Counted from the stretch's first letter, positions 19,971 to 30,587 are shown. The stretch is DNA of 64,000 bases from Oleispirillum naphthae (GCA_027864655.1 JAQAZG010000008.1:62001-126000); one strand, 5' to 3'. Translations and numbers: made by a program. Notes: generated by a model from the sequence alone, not told the origin.

Positions 19971-20903
19971 ATGAGAATGCGCGTACTGTTCATCGATGCG
20001 ACGGCGTCCCTGGCGGCGGTTGCGGAGCGGCTGCACGAGGCGGGCGACCCGGCCTTGGAAATCAATATCGATGCCGGGACGGGTCCGGTGGACATTCCGG
20101 CGCTTTTGGCCGCCTCGGGGGCGGACACCATTCTGGTGGACCACAGCTTCCTGCCCACCGAGGCGGCGCGGCGCTGCCCGGGGCTGCGGCATGTGGTGTT
20201 TCTCGGCACCGGCGCGCGCAGCTACATGAACATCGAGGAACTGGCCGAACTCGGCATCTCCGTGGACATCATCAAGGGCTACGGAGATGCCGCGGTGGCC
20301 GAGTGCACGCTGGCGCTGATGATGGCGGCGGCGCGCGGCATCGCGCGCATGGACCGCGGCGTGCGCGCGGGCGGCTGGCCGCGCACCGAGGGGATGCAAC
20401 TCGGGGGCAAGACCCTGGGGCTGATCGGCTTCGGCGCGATCGCGGCGGAGGTGGCGCATGTCGCCGCCTTCGGCCTCGGCATGGAGGTGGTGGCCTGGAA
20501 CCGCACGCCGAAGGCGCTGGGCCACGTGCGCTTCGTCGAACTGGACGAACTGCTGGCGGAGAGCCACGTGGTTTCCCTGCACCTGCTGCTGACCGATGAG
20601 ACGCGGGGTTTCCTCTCGGCGGAGCGCATCGCGCGGATGCGGCCGGGGGCGATTCTGGTCAACACCGCGCGCGGCGCGCTGGTGGACGAGGCGGCGATGA
20701 TCGCGGCGCTGCAATCCGGACAGATCGGTCACGGCGCGTTCGACGTGTTCGTCACCGAACCGCTGCCCGCCGGGCACCCGCTGGCGGCGCTCGACAATGT
20801 CACCCTTTCGGCGCATTCCGCCTTCCGCACGCCGGAGGCCACGGACAACCTGATCGGCGCGGCGCTTTCGATCTGCCGCGCGCGGGTGATCGACGAGGAC
20901 TGA
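19971..20903 (+). CDS. D-2-hydroxyacid dehydrogenase family protein
   Basis: 310 residues with the fold order of D-isomer 2-hydroxyacid dehydrogenases. The NAD-binding segment is LGLIGFGAIA, in which the third glycine of GxGxxG is Ala. The catalytic Arg lies in NTARGALVDE, the Glu in FVTEPLP and the His in LSAHSAF. It should reduce or oxidise a 2-keto/2-hydroxy acid; the substrate cannot be told. It is isolated between repeat B and nifB and ends in a good terminator, so a nif role is only suggested by position. ATG 19971 is used; ATG 19977 is possible. Confidence 0.82.
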   Translation: MRMRVLFIDATASLAAVAERLHEAGDPALEINIDAGTGPVDIPALLAASGADTILVDHSFLPTEAARRCPGLRHVVFLGTGARSYMNIEELAELGISVDIIKGYGDAAVAECTLALMMAAARGIARMDRGVRAGGWPRTEGMQLGGKTLGLIGFGAIAAEVAHVAAFGLGMEVVAWNRTPKALGHVRFVELDELLAESHVVSLHLLLTDETRGFLSAERIARMRPGAILVNTARGALVDEAAMIAALQSGQIGHGAFDVFVTEPLPAGHPLAALDNVTLSAHSAFRTPEATDNLIGAALSICRARVIDED

Positions 20904-20913
20904 CCCTCCGGTT

Positions 20914-20929
20914 TGTCGGCTTTGCAACA
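20914..20929 (+). promoter_or_regulatory. NifA upstream activator sequence of nifB
   Basis: Perfect TGT-N10-ACA (TGTCGGCTTTGCAACA), 89 bases before the nifB -24 element, a usual distance for looping activation. It lies within ten bases of the preceding gene's stop codon. Confidence 0.75.
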
Positions 20930-20946
20930 GCCGCCGATGCGACAAA

Positions 20947-20969
20947 ACGGCGCCCATGACGGGCGTCGT
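20947..20969 (+). terminator. Intrinsic terminator after the dehydrogenase gene
   Basis: A nine-pair stem (one G-T pair), ACGGCGCCC with GGGCGTCGT, around the loop ATGAC, followed by TTCTATTTTTAT. It sits between the NifA site and the sigma-54 promoter of nifB. Confidence 0.7.
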
Positions 20970-21017
20970 TCTATTTTTATCGATTAATTTCAACAAACTA
21001 AATGGGTGTTTCGAAAA

Positions 21018-21033
21018 CGGCACGGGGATTGCC
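21018..21033 (+). promoter_or_regulatory. Sigma-54 promoter of nifB
   Basis: CGGCAC-GGGGA-TTGCC has the GG-N10-GC spacing. It lies 57 bases before the nifB ATG and downstream of a perfect NifA site. Confidence 0.75.
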
Positions 21034-21089
21034 CTAAGGGTCTGCGAGGGCGGGTTGATCCCGCGACCGACAAGAGCCGGAGGACGATC

Positions 21090-22472
21090 ATGCCGCTGGG
21101 ACTCACCGACGACGCAACGCTGCGCCACGAAGCGCCGGGCACCGGCTGCGCGGGCGCGCGCTGCGAAGCCCCGTCCACCCTTTCCGATGCGGTGCGCGCC
21201 AAGGTGGAGACCCACCCCTGCTATTCCGAGACCGCGCACCTGCGCTTCGCCCGCATGCATGTGGCGGTGGCCCCGGCCTGCAACATCCAGTGCAACTACT
21301 GCAACCGCAAATTCGACTGCGCCAACGAATCCCGCCCCGGCGTCGTCTCCGAGGTGCTCAACCCGGACCAGGCGCTGCGCAAGGTCAAGGCCGTGGCCGC
21401 CCGCATTCCGCAGCTCACGGTGATGGGCATCGCCGGGCCGGGCGACCCGCTGGCCAATCCCAAGCATACTTTCGAGACGCTGCGCCGGGTCGGCGCGGAG
21501 ATGCCGGGCATCAAGCTCTGCCTCTCCACCAACGGCCTGATGCTGCCGCGCCATGTGGACGAGATCGCGGCCCTGGGGGTGGATCACGTCACCATCACGA
21601 TCAACGCGGTGGACCCCCACATCGCCGCGAAGATCTATGCCTGGGTGGTGTGGGAAGGCCGCCGCCTGGAAGGCGAGGAAGCCGCCGCCATTCTCATCGC
21701 TCAGCAGCTCAAGGGCCTCTCGATGCTGGTGGAGCGCGGTATCCTGGTGAAGGTCAATTCGGTGATGGTCCCCGGCGTCAACGACCACCACCTCAAGGCG
21801 GTGTCCCGCCTGATCAAGGCGAAGGGAGCCTTTCTCCACAACATCATGCCGCTGATCTCCGCCCCCGAGCACGGCACGGTGTTCGGCCTGACCGGCCAGC
21901 GCGGCCCGACGGACGCGGAACTTGCGGCGCTGCGCGACGCCTGCGCCGACGGCATCGCGGTGATGCGCCACTGCAAGCAGTGCCGGGCGGACGCCATCGG
22001 CCTCTTGGGCGAGGATCGCAACGCCGAGTTCACCATGGACAAGGTGGCGGCGATGGAGGCGGCGGACGCCGCCCTGCCCGCGCCCGCGCCGCTGCGCATG
22101 GCGGTGGCCACCAGCGACGGCAAGGCGGTGGACGTGCACTTCGGCCATGCGCGGGAATTTTCGGTCTATGAGGTTTCGGCGCAGGGCGCGCGCTTCGTCG
22201 AGCGCCGCTCCGCCGCCGCCTATTGCCGCGGCGCGGAGGAGTGCGGCGACGGCGCGGACGACCTCGCCCGCACCATCGCCATGCTCGCCGACTGCGCCGC
22301 CGTGGTGTGCGCCCGCATCGGCCTTGCGCCGTGGGAGCGGCTGGAAGCCGCGGGCCTGCGCCCCAACGGCGAACACGGATGGGAAGCGGTGGAACCGGCG
22401 CTTGCGGCGATCTACGCCGAGCTGCGTCCCGCCGCGCCGCTTGCGCAAACCGCCCGCCGGTCCGCGGGCTGA
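21090..22472 (+). CDS. nifB: FeMo-cofactor biosynthesis radical-SAM protein NifB with NifX domain
   Basis: 460 residues. The radical-SAM motif CX3CX2C is Cys64/68/71 (ACNIQCNYCNRKFDC). NifB fuses two [4Fe-4S] clusters with a SAM-derived carbide to make NifB-co, the FeMo-co precursor. A C-terminal NifX/NafY-like domain starts near residue 355 (MAVATSDGKAVDVHFGHA), the two-domain form common in proteobacteria. CCGGAGGAC precedes ATG 21090. It has its own NifA site and sigma-54 promoter and probably leads an operon through ferredoxin, nifQ and draG. Confidence 0.97.
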   Translation: MPLGLTDDATLRHEAPGTGCAGARCEAPSTLSDAVRAKVETHPCYSETAHLRFARMHVAVAPACNIQCNYCNRKFDCANESRPGVVSEVLNPDQALRKVKAVAARIPQLTVMGIAGPGDPLANPKHTFETLRRVGAEMPGIKLCLSTNGLMLPRHVDEIAALGVDHVTITINAVDPHIAAKIYAWVVWEGRRLEGEEAAAILIAQQLKGLSMLVERGILVKVNSVMVPGVNDHHLKAVSRLIKAKGAFLHNIMPLISAPEHGTVFGLTGQRGPTDAELAALRDACADGIAVMRHCKQCRADAIGLLGEDRNAEFTMDKVAAMEAADAALPAPAPLRMAVATSDGKAVDVHFGHAREFSVYEVSAQGARFVERRSAAAYCRGAEECGDGADDLARTIAMLADCAAVVCARIGLAPWERLEAAGLRPNGEHGWEAVEPALAAIYAELRPAAPLAQTARRSAG

Positions 22473-22506
22473 AGCAGGAGGAAAAACCCCGGGAATCCGG
22501 GGGCAT

Positions 22507-22528
22507 GCAGACAAGGGCTTTCGTCTGC
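22507..22528 (+). other. Short hairpin in the nifB-ferredoxin spacer
   Basis: GCAGAC (22507-22512) pairs with GTCTGC (22523-22528). There is no T-run, so a terminator is unlikely; it could mark RNA processing. The rest of this 204-base spacer shows no promoter or reading frame I would support. Confidence 0.3.
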
Positions 22529-22676
22529 CGCCAAGGTGTGCGAGCATCTGCCCGAATGAGGGGGATGCGCGCTACCGCCGGTGCAGCGAAAATTCCCCCG
22601 CGGCGTACCGGAGACGGGGGTCGAATACCCGGAACGCCGCGCTCGGCCATCGCCGGCGGAGAGAGGGGACTCTTGC

Positions 22677-22970
22677 ATGGGTAAGGTTAAAGTCACTTTT
22701 GCCGACTCCGAAAAAACCGTGACGGTGCCTTCGGGGACGCGTCTGATCGATATTTCCCAGGATGCCGATACCGGCATCGTCTATGGCTGCCGCCAGTGCA
22801 ATTGCGGCACCTGCATGGTCGAAGTGGTTGACGGAGAGGACGGCCTGTACCCGCCTTCCGTCTTGGAAATCAAGGTATTGGAACATCATGAAGGCGGCGC
22901 GCACAGCCGCCTTGCCTGCCAGGCCAAGGTCGTCGGCGACGTCGCTCTGCGCCCCAGACCCCGCGACTAG
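22677..22970 (+). CDS. [2Fe-2S] ferredoxin, nif-associated
   Basis: 97 residues with the plant-type [2Fe-2S] ligand pattern Cys38-X4-Cys43-X2-Cys46 and Cys81 (ACQAK). Cys41 is an extra, non-ligand cysteine. It would carry single electrons, possibly to nitrogenase or to NifB/NifQ chemistry. GAGAGGGG lies eight bases before ATG 22677. It is placed between nifB and nifQ, 24 bases before nifQ, so co-transcription is likely. The exact paralogue (FdxC/FdxD-like) cannot be assigned with certainty. Confidence 0.82.
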   Translation: MGKVKVTFADSEKTVTVPSGTRLIDISQDADTGIVYGCRQCNCGTCMVEVVDGEDGLYPPSVLEIKVLEHHEGGAHSRLACQAKVVGDVALRPRPRD

Positions 22971-22994
22971 AGGCAGGCCCCGGAAGGAGGGTGC

Positions 22995-23681
22995 ATGCCG
23001 AAGCCGCCGTCAGCCGTTCCGCCCGCCTCCCGCGGTTTTTCCGGCGGTTCCGGGTTCGGGGACATCGCGGCGGCGGCGGCGGTGCGCCGCTCCGACACGC
23101 CCCGCGCCCGCCGCGCCTGGACCGCGGCGCGTGCCCGCCTTCTCGGGTGGGGAAAGGGGCATTCCACCGATGCGCCGCTCGCCTCCCTGATCGCCTCTCT
23201 GTGGACCGGCGCGGCCGCCCTGCCGCCGCGCCTCGGCCTGCGCGCCTGGAGCTTCCGCAGCCTCGTCCGCCGCAGCTTTCCCGGCTGGCCGAAGGGCCGC
23301 GCCATCCCGATGCCGCGCCGCGCCGCCGCCTGCCGCCTGCACGAACCCGGCATCGCCGCCGAGCGCGCCGGCCTGGAAGCGCTGCTGCGCTCCGGCTGCG
23401 CCGCGCCCAACCCGCACAGCCACGCGCTGGCGCGCGTGCTCGCCGCGGGCTGCCTGGGCTATGGCCACATGTGGCGCGACATGGGCTTTTCCACCCGCGC
23501 CGAATTGCGGGCGATGCTGTTCGCGGTCGCGCCGCGCCTCGCCCGGCGCAACGTCCACGACATGAAATGGAAGAAGTTCCTCTATCGCGAACTTTGCAGG
23601 AGCGAGGCGGGTTATGTCTGCCGATCCCCCAGTTGCGACGCCTGCCCCGGTTACGCCGACTGCTTCGGCCCCGAAGCCTGA
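22995..23681 (+). CDS. nifQ: Molybdenum donor protein NifQ
   Basis: 228 residues. NifQ supplies molybdenum to NifEN for FeMo-co and holds a Mo-Fe-S cluster. The diagnostic C-terminus is present: MKWKKFLYRELC followed by the spaced cysteines of CRSPSCDACPGYADCFG. A mid-protein GCLGYGHMWRDMG segment also fits the family. The first 55 residues are Ala/Arg-rich and not conserved. GGAGG precedes ATG 22995. Its end overlaps the proposed draG start by 68 bases. Confidence 0.93.
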   Translation: MPKPPSAVPPASRGFSGGSGFGDIAAAAAVRRSDTPRARRAWTAARARLLGWGKGHSTDAPLASLIASLWTGAAALPPRLGLRAWSFRSLVRRSFPGWPKGRAIPMPRRAAACRLHEPGIAAERAGLEALLRSGCAAPNPHSHALARVLAAGCLGYGHMWRDMGFSTRAELRAMLFAVAPRLARRNVHDMKWKKFLYRELCRSEAGYVCRSPSCDACPGYADCFGPEA

Positions 23682-24693
23682 GGCCGACCCGGCGCTCGCC
23701 TGGCCGCACGCCATGCCCGCGGACTGGCAGGCGGCCTTCGATGCGGCGCGCGCGCCGTGCCCGCCCGATCGCCTGGAAATCCTGAAGGACCGGGCGGTCG
23801 CCGCCTTTCTCGGGCTTGCCATCGGCGACGCGCTGGGCGCGACCGTGGAGTTCCTCACCCCGCGCGAGGTGCGGGCGCAGTACGGCACCCACAAGGACAT
23901 CGTCGGCGGCGGCTGGCTCCACCTCAAACCCGGCCGCGTCACCGACGATACGGACATGAGCCTGGCGCTCGGCCGCGCCATTCTCGACCGTGGCGGCCGC
24001 ATCGAAGCCCGCGCCGCCGCCGAGGCCTTCTCCGCCTGGATGAGCAGGAAGCCGGTGGATATCGGCCATACCGTGCGCCGCGGCATCTCCGCCTATCGCC
24101 GCAGCGGCGTGCCCTTCGTGCCCGACAACCCGATGAACGCCGGAAACGGCGGCATCATGCGCGTGCTGCCGGTGGCGCTCGCCACCCTCGGCGCGCCCTG
24201 GGCCGAGGTGGTGCGCGCCGCCCGCCTGCAGGCCCACGTCACCCATACCTGCGAACTCGCCGACGCGGGCATGGAAATCGCCGTCGCCCTCGTCCAGACC
24301 GCGCTTGCCGCGCCGGAGGCCGACCTCGCCGCCCTCGCCGTCCTCGCCGAACGCGCCACCGCCGCCTGGCCGGACCTCAGCCCCGCCGGGAAACCGGAGG
24401 CCGGACCCACCGCCTTCGTCGGCCATACCCTGCGCGCCGTCTTCCAGGCGCTCGGGGCCGCCGCCAACCTCGAAACCGGCCTCCTCGACGTGGTCAACCG
24501 CGGCGGCGATGCCGATACCACCGGCGCCATCCTCGGCATGATCCTCGGCGCCGCCTGCGGCACCGCCGCCCTGCCCAAACGCTGGACGAAAAAACTCGAC
24601 CCCGCCACCGCCCGCGCCTGCACGGACCAGGCCTCGGCGCTGATCGCCTTCTCTCCCGCCGCCTCCGGCCTCGACCGCCCGGTGACGGGGTAA
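23614..24693 (+). CDS. draG: ADP-ribosyl-(dinitrogen reductase) glycohydrolase DraG
   Basis: 359 residues. DraG removes ADP-ribose from Arg101 of NifH and so reactivates nitrogenase when energy and light or low nitrogen return. Metal-site motifs are GLAIGDALGATVEF, DDTDMSLALG, NAGNGGIMR and GGDADTTGAILGM. ATG 23614 follows GCAGGAGCG, although it overlaps nifQ by 68 bases; ATG 23713 would give 326 residues, closer to typical DraG length. draG is normally beside draT; here draT is 2.4 kb away on the other strand, with an HNH/HicAB/SIR2-like block between. Confidence 0.93.
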   Translation: MSADPPVATPAPVTPTASAPKPEADPALAWPHAMPADWQAAFDAARAPCPPDRLEILKDRAVAAFLGLAIGDALGATVEFLTPREVRAQYGTHKDIVGGGWLHLKPGRVTDDTDMSLALGRAILDRGGRIEARAAAEAFSAWMSRKPVDIGHTVRRGISAYRRSGVPFVPDNPMNAGNGGIMRVLPVALATLGAPWAEVVRAARLQAHVTHTCELADAGMEIAVALVQTALAAPEADLAALAVLAERATAAWPDLSPAGKPEAGPTAFVGHTLRAVFQALGAAANLETGLLDVVNRGGDADTTGAILGMILGAACGTAALPKRWTKKLDPATARACTDQASALIAFSPAASGLDRPVTG

Positions 24694-24697
24694 AATC

Positions 24698-24877
24698 AAA
24701 ACGTTCCGGAGGGACTCGGTCCCTCCGGGCCTCCCATAACTTTGGTTTTTGCGCGTAGCGCCATAAGACCGTCACGCGGCGTGACGGTTGCCTGCCGCTG
24801 CGCGGCGAAAAACCAGTTATGGGGTCAAGGGGCCGCCCGGCCCCTTGCGGGTCCGGGCGGAGCCCGGCCTGGTTTTT
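24698..24877. repeat. Modular hairpin repeat, copy C (draG/HNH junction)
   Basis: The clearest full copy. The left arm has CCGGAGGGA/TCCCTCCGG and CCCATAACTTT. The core runs from TTTTT through GCGCGTAGCGC, the perfect CCGTCACGCGGCGTGACGG palindrome and GCCGCTGCGCGGC to AAAAACC. The right arm has AGTTATGGGG, AAGGGGCC/GGCCCCTT and CCGGGCGGAGCCCGG, then CCTGGTTTTT. The right half is translated on the minus strand as the tail of the HNH gene. Confidence 0.88.
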
Positions 24878-25449
24878 CCCATGGCGGCACGGATGGTCGA
24901 GCGGAGTTTCTTCGCCTCGGCCTGTGCCGAGAACATAAGCTTCTCGATTTCGTCTCGTCGGTTCCAGTGTGCGTTCCACACGTCTTCGCCGACCAAAGCG
25001 GCGAGGTCGATCGGCTGGACATTCCCCCATGCCTCGAAGGCGTGTAGTCGGGCGATGCGTTGCGGGATGCCCTTAACCCCGCGCTTGGCTGGAGACTGGG
25101 CGGCGGAGCCTTGCATCCATGTCTCCCAATCCTGCCCGCCCTTCGAGTTGTTGCAGGTGCTGCAAGACGGAACGAGGTTGCGGATTTCGTCGATGTAGCC
25201 GGTCGGACGTCGGCCTTTGACGAAGGGACGCAGATGGTCCCAATCCGTTGCAGGAGCCCCGCAATAGACGCATTCCGGATGATCCGGCGATGCTCCGAGA
25301 ATGGTCAGGGCTTCGAGCACCTCATCTTCCGTGGGCTTCACGCTGGGGATGATGGCCTGCACGAACACGTTCGTCACGGATGAAACCCGGCTCGTGATCG
25401 TCAGCGGCTGACGTCGTTTTTTGATCAGCTTTTCAATCAGGCGATGCAT
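24817..25449 (-). CDS. HNH endonuclease with repeat-encoded C-terminus
   Basis: 210 residues with a zinc-binding HNH fold. CVYCG and CSTCNNSKGG give the two CxxC pairs, and DHLRPFVKG gives the catalytic DH region. It is probably a DNA nuclease of a mobile or defence-like module. The last 21 or so residues (from MGKTRPGSAR onward) and the TAA stop come from repeat copy C, so the native C-terminus has been replaced or extended. It follows hicB by 34 bases on the same strand and may share the hicAB promoter. Start MHRLIEKL was preferred to a longer form running into hicB. Confidence 0.8.
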   Translation of the reverse strand: MHRLIEKLIKKRRQPLTITSRVSSVTNVFVQAIIPSVKPTEDEVLEALTILGASPDHPECVYCGAPATDWDHLRPFVKGRRPTGYIDEIRNLVPSCSTCNNSKGGQDWETWMQGSAAQSPAKRGVKGIPQRIARLHAFEAWGNVQPIDLAALVGEDVWNAHWNRRDEIEKLMFSAQAEAKKLRSTIRAAMGKTRPGSARTRKGPGGPLTP

Positions 25450-25483
25450 CCCTGATCCTCGGAAATCATATGCCGGCCCCTCG

Positions 25484-25870
25484 TCATCTGGCGAGGCGCT
25501 TTTCGGCGGCTTCAACGAGGAAGCGGGAACGCCCGCCGGGGCCTGCGACGGCATCGATCCTGCCCAGGAGATTGCGGGGAATCATGATGTTTACCCGTTC
25601 CGGCTTGAGCAGGGAGGGATCGAGATCGACGAGAAAGAGGACGGCGTCCCCTCGCTCCGGATCGGAGGTGAGATCGTCGATGGATGACGGCGGCGGCACC
25701 GGGAGTCCCTCCTCCTCCAGGACCGCGACATGCCCTGCCAGCGCCTCGGCGGCCATCGCCTTGGCCTCCTCCAGCGTGGCGCCCGCGCTGAAGCAGCCGG
25801 GAAGATCGGGAAACTCCACACCGTAGTCGCTGCCCTTGTCCTTGCGCAGGTAGGCGATGTAGGACGCCAT
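25484..25870 (-). CDS. hicB: HicB-family antitoxin
   Basis: 128 residues. The N-terminal HicB fold (about 1-60: YGVEFPDLPGCFSAGATLEEA) is a degenerate RNase-H-like domain that binds HicA. The C-terminal 45 residues (ERVNIMIPRNLLGRID) look like a ribbon-helix-helix DNA-binding domain, suiting autorepression at the palindrome before hicA. It lies four bases after hicA, the usual toxin-first order. Confidence 0.9.
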   Translation of the reverse strand: MASYIAYLRKDKGSDYGVEFPDLPGCFSAGATLEEAKAMAAEALAGHVAVLEEEGLPVPPPSSIDDLTSDPERGDAVLFLVDLDPSLLKPERVNIMIPRNLLGRIDAVAGPGGRSRFLVEAAEKRLAR

Positions 25871-25874
25871 GATG

Positions 25875-26066
25875 CTACCTCGTCAGTTTCAGACCGCTTT
25901 GCCGTTCGATCGCGCGGAGCGTCCCTTGCGGCATGTCCCGCTTCGGGTGGGGAACGGTCGTCAGCCCCGGCTTCTCGGGATGGATATAATGATGGTGGCT
26001 CCCGGTGATGCGTTTCAGGAGCCATCCGCCCGCTTCCAGAGCCTTGATGACGTCGCGGCTATCCAT
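25875..26066 (-). CDS. hicA: HicA-family mRNA interferase toxin
   Basis: 63 residues with the double-stranded-RNA-binding-like HicA pattern: VIKALEAGGW, then GSHHHYIHP containing the catalytic His24, then TVPHPKRDMPQGTLRAI. HicA cleaves mRNA independently of ribosomes when free of HicB. Start MDSRDVIKAL is used; an in-frame start six codons earlier is inside the operator and less likely. It is too small to be a chance reading frame given the complete motif set. Confidence 0.9.
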   Translation of the reverse strand: MDSRDVIKALEAGGWLLKRITGSHHHYIHPEKPGLTTVPHPKRDMPQGTLRAIERQSGLKLTR

Positions 26067-26068
26067 GT

Positions 26069-26084
26069 GTGTATTTATACACAA
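26069..26084 (-). promoter_or_regulatory. Palindromic operator before hicA
   Basis: Perfect inverted repeat TGTGTA-TTTA-TACACA immediately upstream of the hicA ATG. It is AT-rich in a GC-rich region and placed where the HicB RHH domain would repress its own operon. Confidence 0.65.
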
Positions 26085-26100
26085 AAGGTGGAAAAATCAA

Positions 26101-26168
26101 GGCCGGTTATGGGGTCAAGGGGCCTCCCGGCCCCTTGCGGGCCTGGGCGGAGCCCGGCCTGGTTTTTA
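26101..26168. repeat. Modular hairpin repeat, copy D (half unit)
   Basis: Only the right arm: GGTTATGGGG, AAGGGGCC/GGCCCCTT, then GGGCGGAGCCC and CCTGGTTTTTAC. It is nearly identical to the right arm of copy C, 1.3 kb away, so the two bracket the HNH-hicBA segment as direct repeats. Its last bases form the stop codon of the SIR2-like gene. Confidence 0.82.
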
Positions 26169-27014
26169 CTGCGGCCAGAACGCGGTGAGCGGGGCGTCGA
26201 TCACCGCGAGGCCGAGGTGGTCGGCGAAGCGGCGTTCCTTCGGCGTGGGGTTTTCGGCGACGAGCCATCCGGTGGCCTGGGGGTCGGCGTCGTAGACGAT
26301 GTCGCGCACCACCATGCGTTCGGTATCTTTTTTCAGGCGAACCCCGGCGACGAGGTATTGGCGGCCCTTGCGGTAGGACTTGAGGAACGGCGGGATGGCG
26401 AAGCCGCCCATGAGTTCGGTGATGTAATCGACGAAGTCGGCGTCGGAGGCGATGTAGCTCGGCTGCGGCCGGGCGCAGCCCAGCGGCTTGAACAGGATGG
26501 GCATGTCCGCCGGGGGTGCGTCGTTTTCGGCAAGCGGCGCGTAGCCGCTGCCGTCATGGCGGAAGGCGCGATAGCGCGGATGTTCCTTGGAGATGCGGGC
26601 GATGCCCTGGATCAGCAGGTGCGGGATGGCGGCGAACAGGCCGGGCAGCACCGAATCGCGGTTGAGATCGACGACGTAGCGGGGGGTGGCGGCGGCGATC
26701 CAGCGCAGTTGCGGGCTCGCCGACCAGATGCGGGTTTCGTAGAGGTCGGTGAGGAAGCGGTCGATGAATTTGCGGCCTTTCTTGAATTCCAGGTTCATCG
26801 CGGCGCGGGAGAACTCGGTCATCAGCTTGGGCGAGAGGGGTTTGCCGCCGGTCATCGCGAGGATGAGGTCGTCGCCCTGGGCGGGCAGGGGGGCTCCGGT
26901 TTCGGCGTCGATGCTGCCGCTCTGGCTGTCGGGGCCGAGGATGGGGACGATGCGGCCGCCGGCGATGCCGGTCTGCCAGGTTTCGAGCAGGGCGGCGGTT
27001 TCCGACGGGCTCAT
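26166..27014 (-). CDS. Putative SIR2-like (NAD-binding) protein next to draT
   Basis: 282 residues, not confidently assigned. The motif order suggests a SIR2-like fold: VPILGPDS for the first nucleotide loop, YVVDLNRDSVLPGLF where T-N-Y-D/LE usually occurs, ILFKPLGC for the K-L-HG strand, then DADFVDYI and a final strand LVAGVRLKKD. If right it would bind NAD, the co-substrate of DraT. It lies 122 bases after draT on the same strand. The family assignment rests on visual motif matching only; it might instead be an uncharacterised nif-associated family. Confidence 0.55.
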   Translation of the reverse strand: MSPSETAALLETWQTGIAGGRIVPILGPDSQSGSIDAETGAPLPAQGDDLILAMTGGKPLSPKLMTEFSRAAMNLEFKKGRKFIDRFLTDLYETRIWSASPQLRWIAAATPRYVVDLNRDSVLPGLFAAIPHLLIQGIARISKEHPRYRAFRHDGSGYAPLAENDAPPADMPILFKPLGCARPQPSYIASDADFVDYITELMGGFAIPPFLKSYRKGRQYLVAGVRLKKDTERMVVRDIVYDADPQATGWLVAENPTPKERRFADHLGLAVIDAPLTAFWPQ

Positions 27015-27136
27015 GGCGCGGGTCTCCCTGGTTGTTCGCGGGAAGCCACGCAAGAATCGCTCCAACCGGGCGTTGCGGCGGCGCGGGCGGGGTTCGGCGG
27101 CGTGGGGGGTGTCGTGAATCCGACAAATGGAGGGAT

Positions 27137-29061
<1,925 letters not shown>

Positions 29062-29101
29062 TCCGGGTTTTGTCTCAACACACGTCGGAGGAGGGCCGAA
29101 T

Positions 29102-30577
29102 ATGGCTGCGATGACGCGCGAAGAAACGCAGAACCTGATTGCCGAGGTTCTCGCGGTCTATCCCGAAAAGGCGAAGAAGGACCGCGCCAAACACCTGATG
29201 GTCAACGACCATTCGCTGGAATCGGCGAAGAAGTGCATCACCTCTAACCGCAAGGCGCTGCCCGGCGTGATGACCATCCGCGGCTGCGCCTACGCCGGGT
29301 CCCGCGGCGTGTGCTGGGGCCCGGTGAAGGACGTGGTGCACATCTCCCACGGCCCGGTGGGCTGCGGCATGTATTCCACCATGGGCCGCCGCCACTACGC
29401 CAACGGCACCACCGGGGCGGACATCTTCACCACGATCAACGTCACCTCGGACTTCCAGGAACGCGACATCGTGTTCGGCGGCGACAAGAAGCTGAAGGCG
29501 ATGATCGACGAGCTGGAAAAGCTGTTCCCGCTGGCCAAGGGCTACACCATCCAGTCGGAATGCCCGATCGGCCTGATCGGCGACGACATCGAAAGCGTCG
29601 CCAAGGTCAAGTCCGCCGAGATCGGCAAGACCATCGTGCCGGTGCGGTGCGAGGGCTTCCGCGGCGTTTCGCAGTCGCTCGGCCACCACATCGCCAACGA
29701 CAGCATCCGCGACTGGGTGCTGCCCACCCGCGACGGCAAGGACGACGGCTTCGAGACCACGCCCTACGACGTCAACATCCTCGCCGACTACAACATCGGC
29801 GGCGACATCTGGCCGTCGCGCATGCTGCTGGAGGAAATCGGCCTGCGCGTCATCGCCCAGACCCCCGGCGACGGCACCCTGATGGAAATGGAAAAGCTGC
29901 CCAAGGCGAAGCTCAACCTGCTCCACTGCTACCGCTCGATGAACTACATCGCGCGCCACATGGAAGAGAAGTACGGCACGCCGTGGATGGAATACAACCT
30001 CTTCGGCCCGACCAAGATCGAACAGTCCCTGCGCGCCATCGCGGAGCGCTTCGACGACAGGATCAAGGACGGCGTCGAGCGCGTGCTCGCCAAGTACAAG
30101 CCGCAGTGGCAGGCGGTGGTGGACAAGTACCGCCCGCGCCTGGAAGGCAAGACCGTGATGCTCTACGTCGGCGGCCTGCGCCCGCGCCACATCATCGGCG
30201 CGTACGAGGACCTCGGCATGAAGGTGGTCGGCACCGGCTACGAATTCGCCCACAACGACGACTACGACCGCACGATCAAGGAAATGGGCGACGCCACCCT
30301 GATCTACGACGACGTGACGGCCTACGAGCTGGACGAGTTCGTCAAGAAGATCAATCCGGACCTCATCGGCTCGGGCATCAAGGAAAAGTACCAGTTCCAG
30401 AAGATGGGCTTCCCGTTCCGTCAGATGCACTCCTGGGACTATTCCGGCCCGTACCACGGCTACGACGGGTTCGCGATCTTCGCCCGCGACATGGACATGA
30501 CGCTCAACAATCCGTGCTGGACCGAAATCAAGGCCCCGTGGCTGCGTCCCGCCCAGCCGGAAACCCAGGCGGCATGA
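29102..30577 (+). CDS. nifD: Nitrogenase molybdenum-iron protein alpha chain
   Basis: 491 residues. NifD carries FeMo-co and half of each P-cluster. P-cluster ligand regions are [15 protein letters not shown] and GPVGCGMYS, with another Cys in [12 protein letters not shown]. FeMo-co is held by the Cys in the TPYD...LADYNIGGD region and the His in [16 protein letters not shown]. It lies 40 bases after nifH. Unusually a full repeat unit separates it from nifK. Confidence 0.98.
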   Translation: MAAMTREETQNLIAEVLAVYPEKAKKDRAKHLMVNDHSLESAKKCITSNRKALPGVMTIRGCAYAGSRGVCWGPVKDVVHISHGPVGCGMYSTMGRRHYANGTTGADIFTTINVTSDFQERDIVFGGDKKLKAMIDELEKLFPLAKGYTIQSECPIGLIGDDIESVAKVKSAEIGKTIVPVRCEGFRGVSQSLGHHIANDSIRDWVLPTRDGKDDGFETTPYDVNILADYNIGGDIWPSRMLLEEIGLRVIAQTPGDGTLMEMEKLPKAKLNLLHCYRSMNYIARHMEEKYGTPWMEYNLFGPTKIEQSLRAIAERFDDRIKDGVERVLAKYKPQWQAVVDKYRPRLEGKTVMLYVGGLRPRHIIGAYEDLGMKVVGTGYEFAHNDDYDRTIKEMGDATLIYDDVTAYELDEFVKKINPDLIGSGIKEKYQFQKMGFPFRQMHSWDYSGPYHGYDGFAIFARDMDMTLNNPCWTEIKAPWLRPAQPETQAA

Positions 30578-30587
30578 GCCGGCAACA

